From the NCBI GenBank assembly GCA_023433655.1, contig JAEYUE010000236.1:1-14209 (forward strand): a DNA stretch of 14,209 nucleotides. The letters are read 5' to 3'. Positions 12,986-14,209 of this stretch are shown here, piece after piece. Position 1 is the stretch's first letter. Each line of letters opens with the position of its first letter. The translations under genes were made by a program, and so were the position numbers. Under the pieces are notes generated by a model that did not search any database, was not told where the DNA came from, and saw only the letters and a program-made list of their open reading frames with translations. The DNA comes from Pseudomonadota bacterium. Lineage in GTDB: Bacteria > Pseudomonadota > Alphaproteobacteria > Caulobacterales > Caulobacteraceae.

Positions 12986-13426
12986 ATGGTGCTGGTTCGC
13001 GGCGCAGCGATCGCCCTGATCGCCTCGGGTCTGATGCTGGGCGGATGCGGCGGGATCCCGGGCCTCGGGGACGGCGCCAAGCCGGCCTCGACCGCGCAGA
13101 CCGGCATTGGCGTCAACGCCTTCCTGTGGCGCGCCACCCTGGACACTCTCAGCTTCATGCCCCTCGCCAGCGCGGACCCGTGGGGCGGGGTGGTCAACTA
13201 TGACTGGTACACCGACCCCCAGACCCCGAATGAGCGCTTCAAGGCGACGGTGTTCATCCTTGACACCCGTCTGCGCGCTGATGCGCTGAACGTCACGGTG
13301 ACCAAGGAAGTCCGCGACGCCGCCGGCCAGTGGGTCGGCGCTCCGGTGGCCGCCCAGACCGAGACCGATCTGGAGAACGCCATCCTCACCAAGGCGCGCC
13401 AGCTCAACCTCCAGAACGCCCGCTGA
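12986..13426 (+). CDS. DUF3576 family lipoprotein
   Basis: Envelope lipoprotein of 146 residues of the DUF3576 family (PF12100), an alphaproteobacterial family of unknown function usually encoded just upstream of leuS. The signal ends in a lipobox LGGC at Cys21. A Gly/Ala-rich tether is followed by the family core IGVNAFLWRATLDTLSFMPL at residues 41-60, then VNYDWYTDPQTPNERFKATVFILD and the C-terminal ETDLENAILTKARQL. The chosen ATG has GGAG seven bases upstream and gives a compact signal peptide; in-frame ATGs at 12968 and further upstream lack such a site. The leuS start is 64 bases after its stop, so the two are probably one transcript. Conserved linkage with leuS and, in other genomes, lptE suggests an envelope-assembly role, which is inference. 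Confidence 0.88.
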   Translation: MVLVRGAAIALIASGLMLGGCGGIPGLGDGAKPASTAQTGIGVNAFLWRATLDTLSFMPLASADPWGGVVNYDWYTDPQTPNERFKATVFILDTRLRADALNVTVTKEVRDAAGQWVGAPVAAQTETDLENAILTKARQLNLQNAR

Positions 13427-13465
13427 TCCCCTCCCCCTGACCATCGCCTCCTCAAGGCTGCGCCC

Positions 13466-13482
13466 TTCAGGAGCCGCCTGAA
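13466..13482 (+). other. Small hairpin covering an AGGAG before leuS
   Basis: TTCAGG (13466-13471) pairs with CCTGAA (13477-13482) around a five-base loop. The stem and loop contain AGGAG (13469-13473), the best Shine-Dalgarno match near leuS, although that lies 17 bases from the GTG start. A weaker GAAAGA (13480-13485) lies five bases from the GTG. Confidence 0.35.
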
Positions 13483-13490
13483 AGACAGAC

Positions 13491-14209
13491 GTGGCCCGAT
13501 ACGAGCCCAAGACCGCCGAACCCCGCCAGCAGGCCCGCTGGGCGGCCACCGACGCCTTCCGCATGCCGGTCGAAGGGACCGGGCGGCCGAAATACTATGT
13601 GCTTGAGATGTTTCCCTACCCATCGGGCAACATCCACATGGGCCACGCCCGCAACTATGTGATGGGCGACGTGGTGGCCCGCTCGAAGCGCGCCCAAGGC
13701 TTCGACGTTCTGCACCCGATGGGCTGGGACGCCTTCGGTTTGCCGGCGGAGAACGCCGCCATCGAGCGCGGCGTCCACCCCGGCGACTGGACCTGGTCGA
13801 ATATCGCCGCCATGCGCGACCAGCTGAAGCTGCTGGGCCTGTCGCTGGACTGGTCCCGCGAGTTCGCCACCTGCGACCCGGCCTACTACGGCAAGCAGCA
13901 GGCCTGGTTCCTCGAGCTGTTCAGGCGCGGCCTCGTCTACCGCAAGGATTCGGTGGTCAACTGGGACCCGGTCGACAACACGGTGCTGGCCAATGAGCAG
14001 GTCGTCGACGGCCGCGGCTGGCGCTCGGGCGCGGTGGTCGAGAAACGCAAGCTGAATCAGTGGTTCCTGCGCATCACCGACTACGCCGACGAGCTGATCG
14101 AGGGTCTGAAGGAGCTGGAGGGCCGCTGGCCCGACAAGGTCCGGCTGATGCAGGAGAACTGGATCGGCCGCTCGAAGGGGCTGCAGATGACCTGGGCCTG
14201 GGCCGGCGA
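13491..14209 (+). CDS. leuS: Leucyl-tRNA synthetase (3' truncated by window end)
   Basis: Class I aminoacyl-tRNA synthetase charging tRNA-Leu. The first 239 codons are present out of roughly 860. The class I signature is HMGH at residues 49-52 within MFPYPSGNIHMGHARNYVMGD, with MGWDAFGLPAEN near 77-88, LGLSLDWSREFATCDP near 116-131, and NQWFLRITDYADELIEGL, the start of the region leading to the editing domain. The start is GTG: an in-frame TGA at 13479-13481 excludes anything earlier, and the translation MARYEPKTAEPRQQ from here matches the usual LeuRS start. It follows the DUF3576 gene on the same strand. Confidence 0.96.
   Translation, partial: MARYEPKTAEPRQQARWAATDAFRMPVEGTGRPKYYVLEMFPYPSGNIHMGHARNYVMGDVVARSKRAQGFDVLHPMGWDAFGLPAENAAIERGVHPGDWTWSNIAAMRDQLKLLGLSLDWSREFATCDPAYYGKQQAWFLELFRRGLVYRKDSVVNWDPVDNTVLANEQVVDGRGWRSGAVVEKRKLNQWFLRITDYADELIEGLKELEGRWPDKVRLMQENWIGRSKGLQMTWAWAG

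Noticed and set aside
1..14209. A new defence, mobile or biosynthetic system
   Set aside because: Every sizeable gene but one belongs to a recognisable housekeeping or envelope family; there is no integrase, transposase, toxin-antitoxin pair or composition break.

Overview
The window is GC-rich (about 70 % by eye), densely packed chromosomal DNA of an alphaproteobacterium. It most likely comes from the Caulobacterales, close to Brevundimonas or Caulobacter. The grounds are the protein sequences themselves, the run of a CenR-like response regulator, yggS, a TenI-like gene, an NtrZ-like gene, a DUF3576 lipoprotein and leuS, and Caulobacter-type promoter and GANTC motifs. Assignment to this order is inference from remembered family sequences; no search was run.

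Layout. Positions 1-1784 (+) hold the 3' part of a CnoX-type thioredoxin-TPR chaperedoxin, a LON substrate-binding-domain protein and a small Trm112-like protein. Positions 1786-3039 (-) hold a UbiH/COQ6-family flavin hydroxylase. Positions 3266-7441 (+) hold ftsK (divisome DNA translocase), lolA (periplasmic lipoprotein carrier with a Tat-like signal) and xthA (exonuclease III). Positions 7810-9219 (-) hold an SLC13-type permease. Positions 9307-10146 (+) hold an unrecognised lipoprotein. Positions 10147-11612 (-) hold yggS followed by the CenR-like regulator. Positions 11611-12264 (+) hold a divergent TMP-synthase/TenI-like protein, 12261-12656 (-) an NtrZ-like small periplasmic protein, 12986-13426 (+) a DUF3576 lipoprotein, and 13491 onward (+) the 5' third of leuS.

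The genes are housekeeping and envelope functions: proteostasis, ubiquinone synthesis, chromosome segregation, lipoprotein transport, DNA repair, envelope regulation and leucyl-tRNA charging. I see no phage, insertion sequence, CRISPR array, defence island or secretion cluster, and I do not claim a new multi-gene system.

The unusual material lies between the genes. Two intergenic spaces carry short arrays of a 7-bp unit repeated in inverted orientation (GGGTCGA/TCGACCC at 1466-1582 and GGCAGCA/TGCTGCC at 3085-3190). A third (7680-7793) carries a GTCGAC-rich direct repeat arranged symmetrically around a perfect hairpin. A CtrA-box-like sequence precedes ftsK. A leaderless promoter fits xthA, after a long hairpin that may end lolA or a small RNA. 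Gene junctions are extremely tight: two start codons overlap within CATG, and convergent stop codons meet within TGATCA and CTAG.
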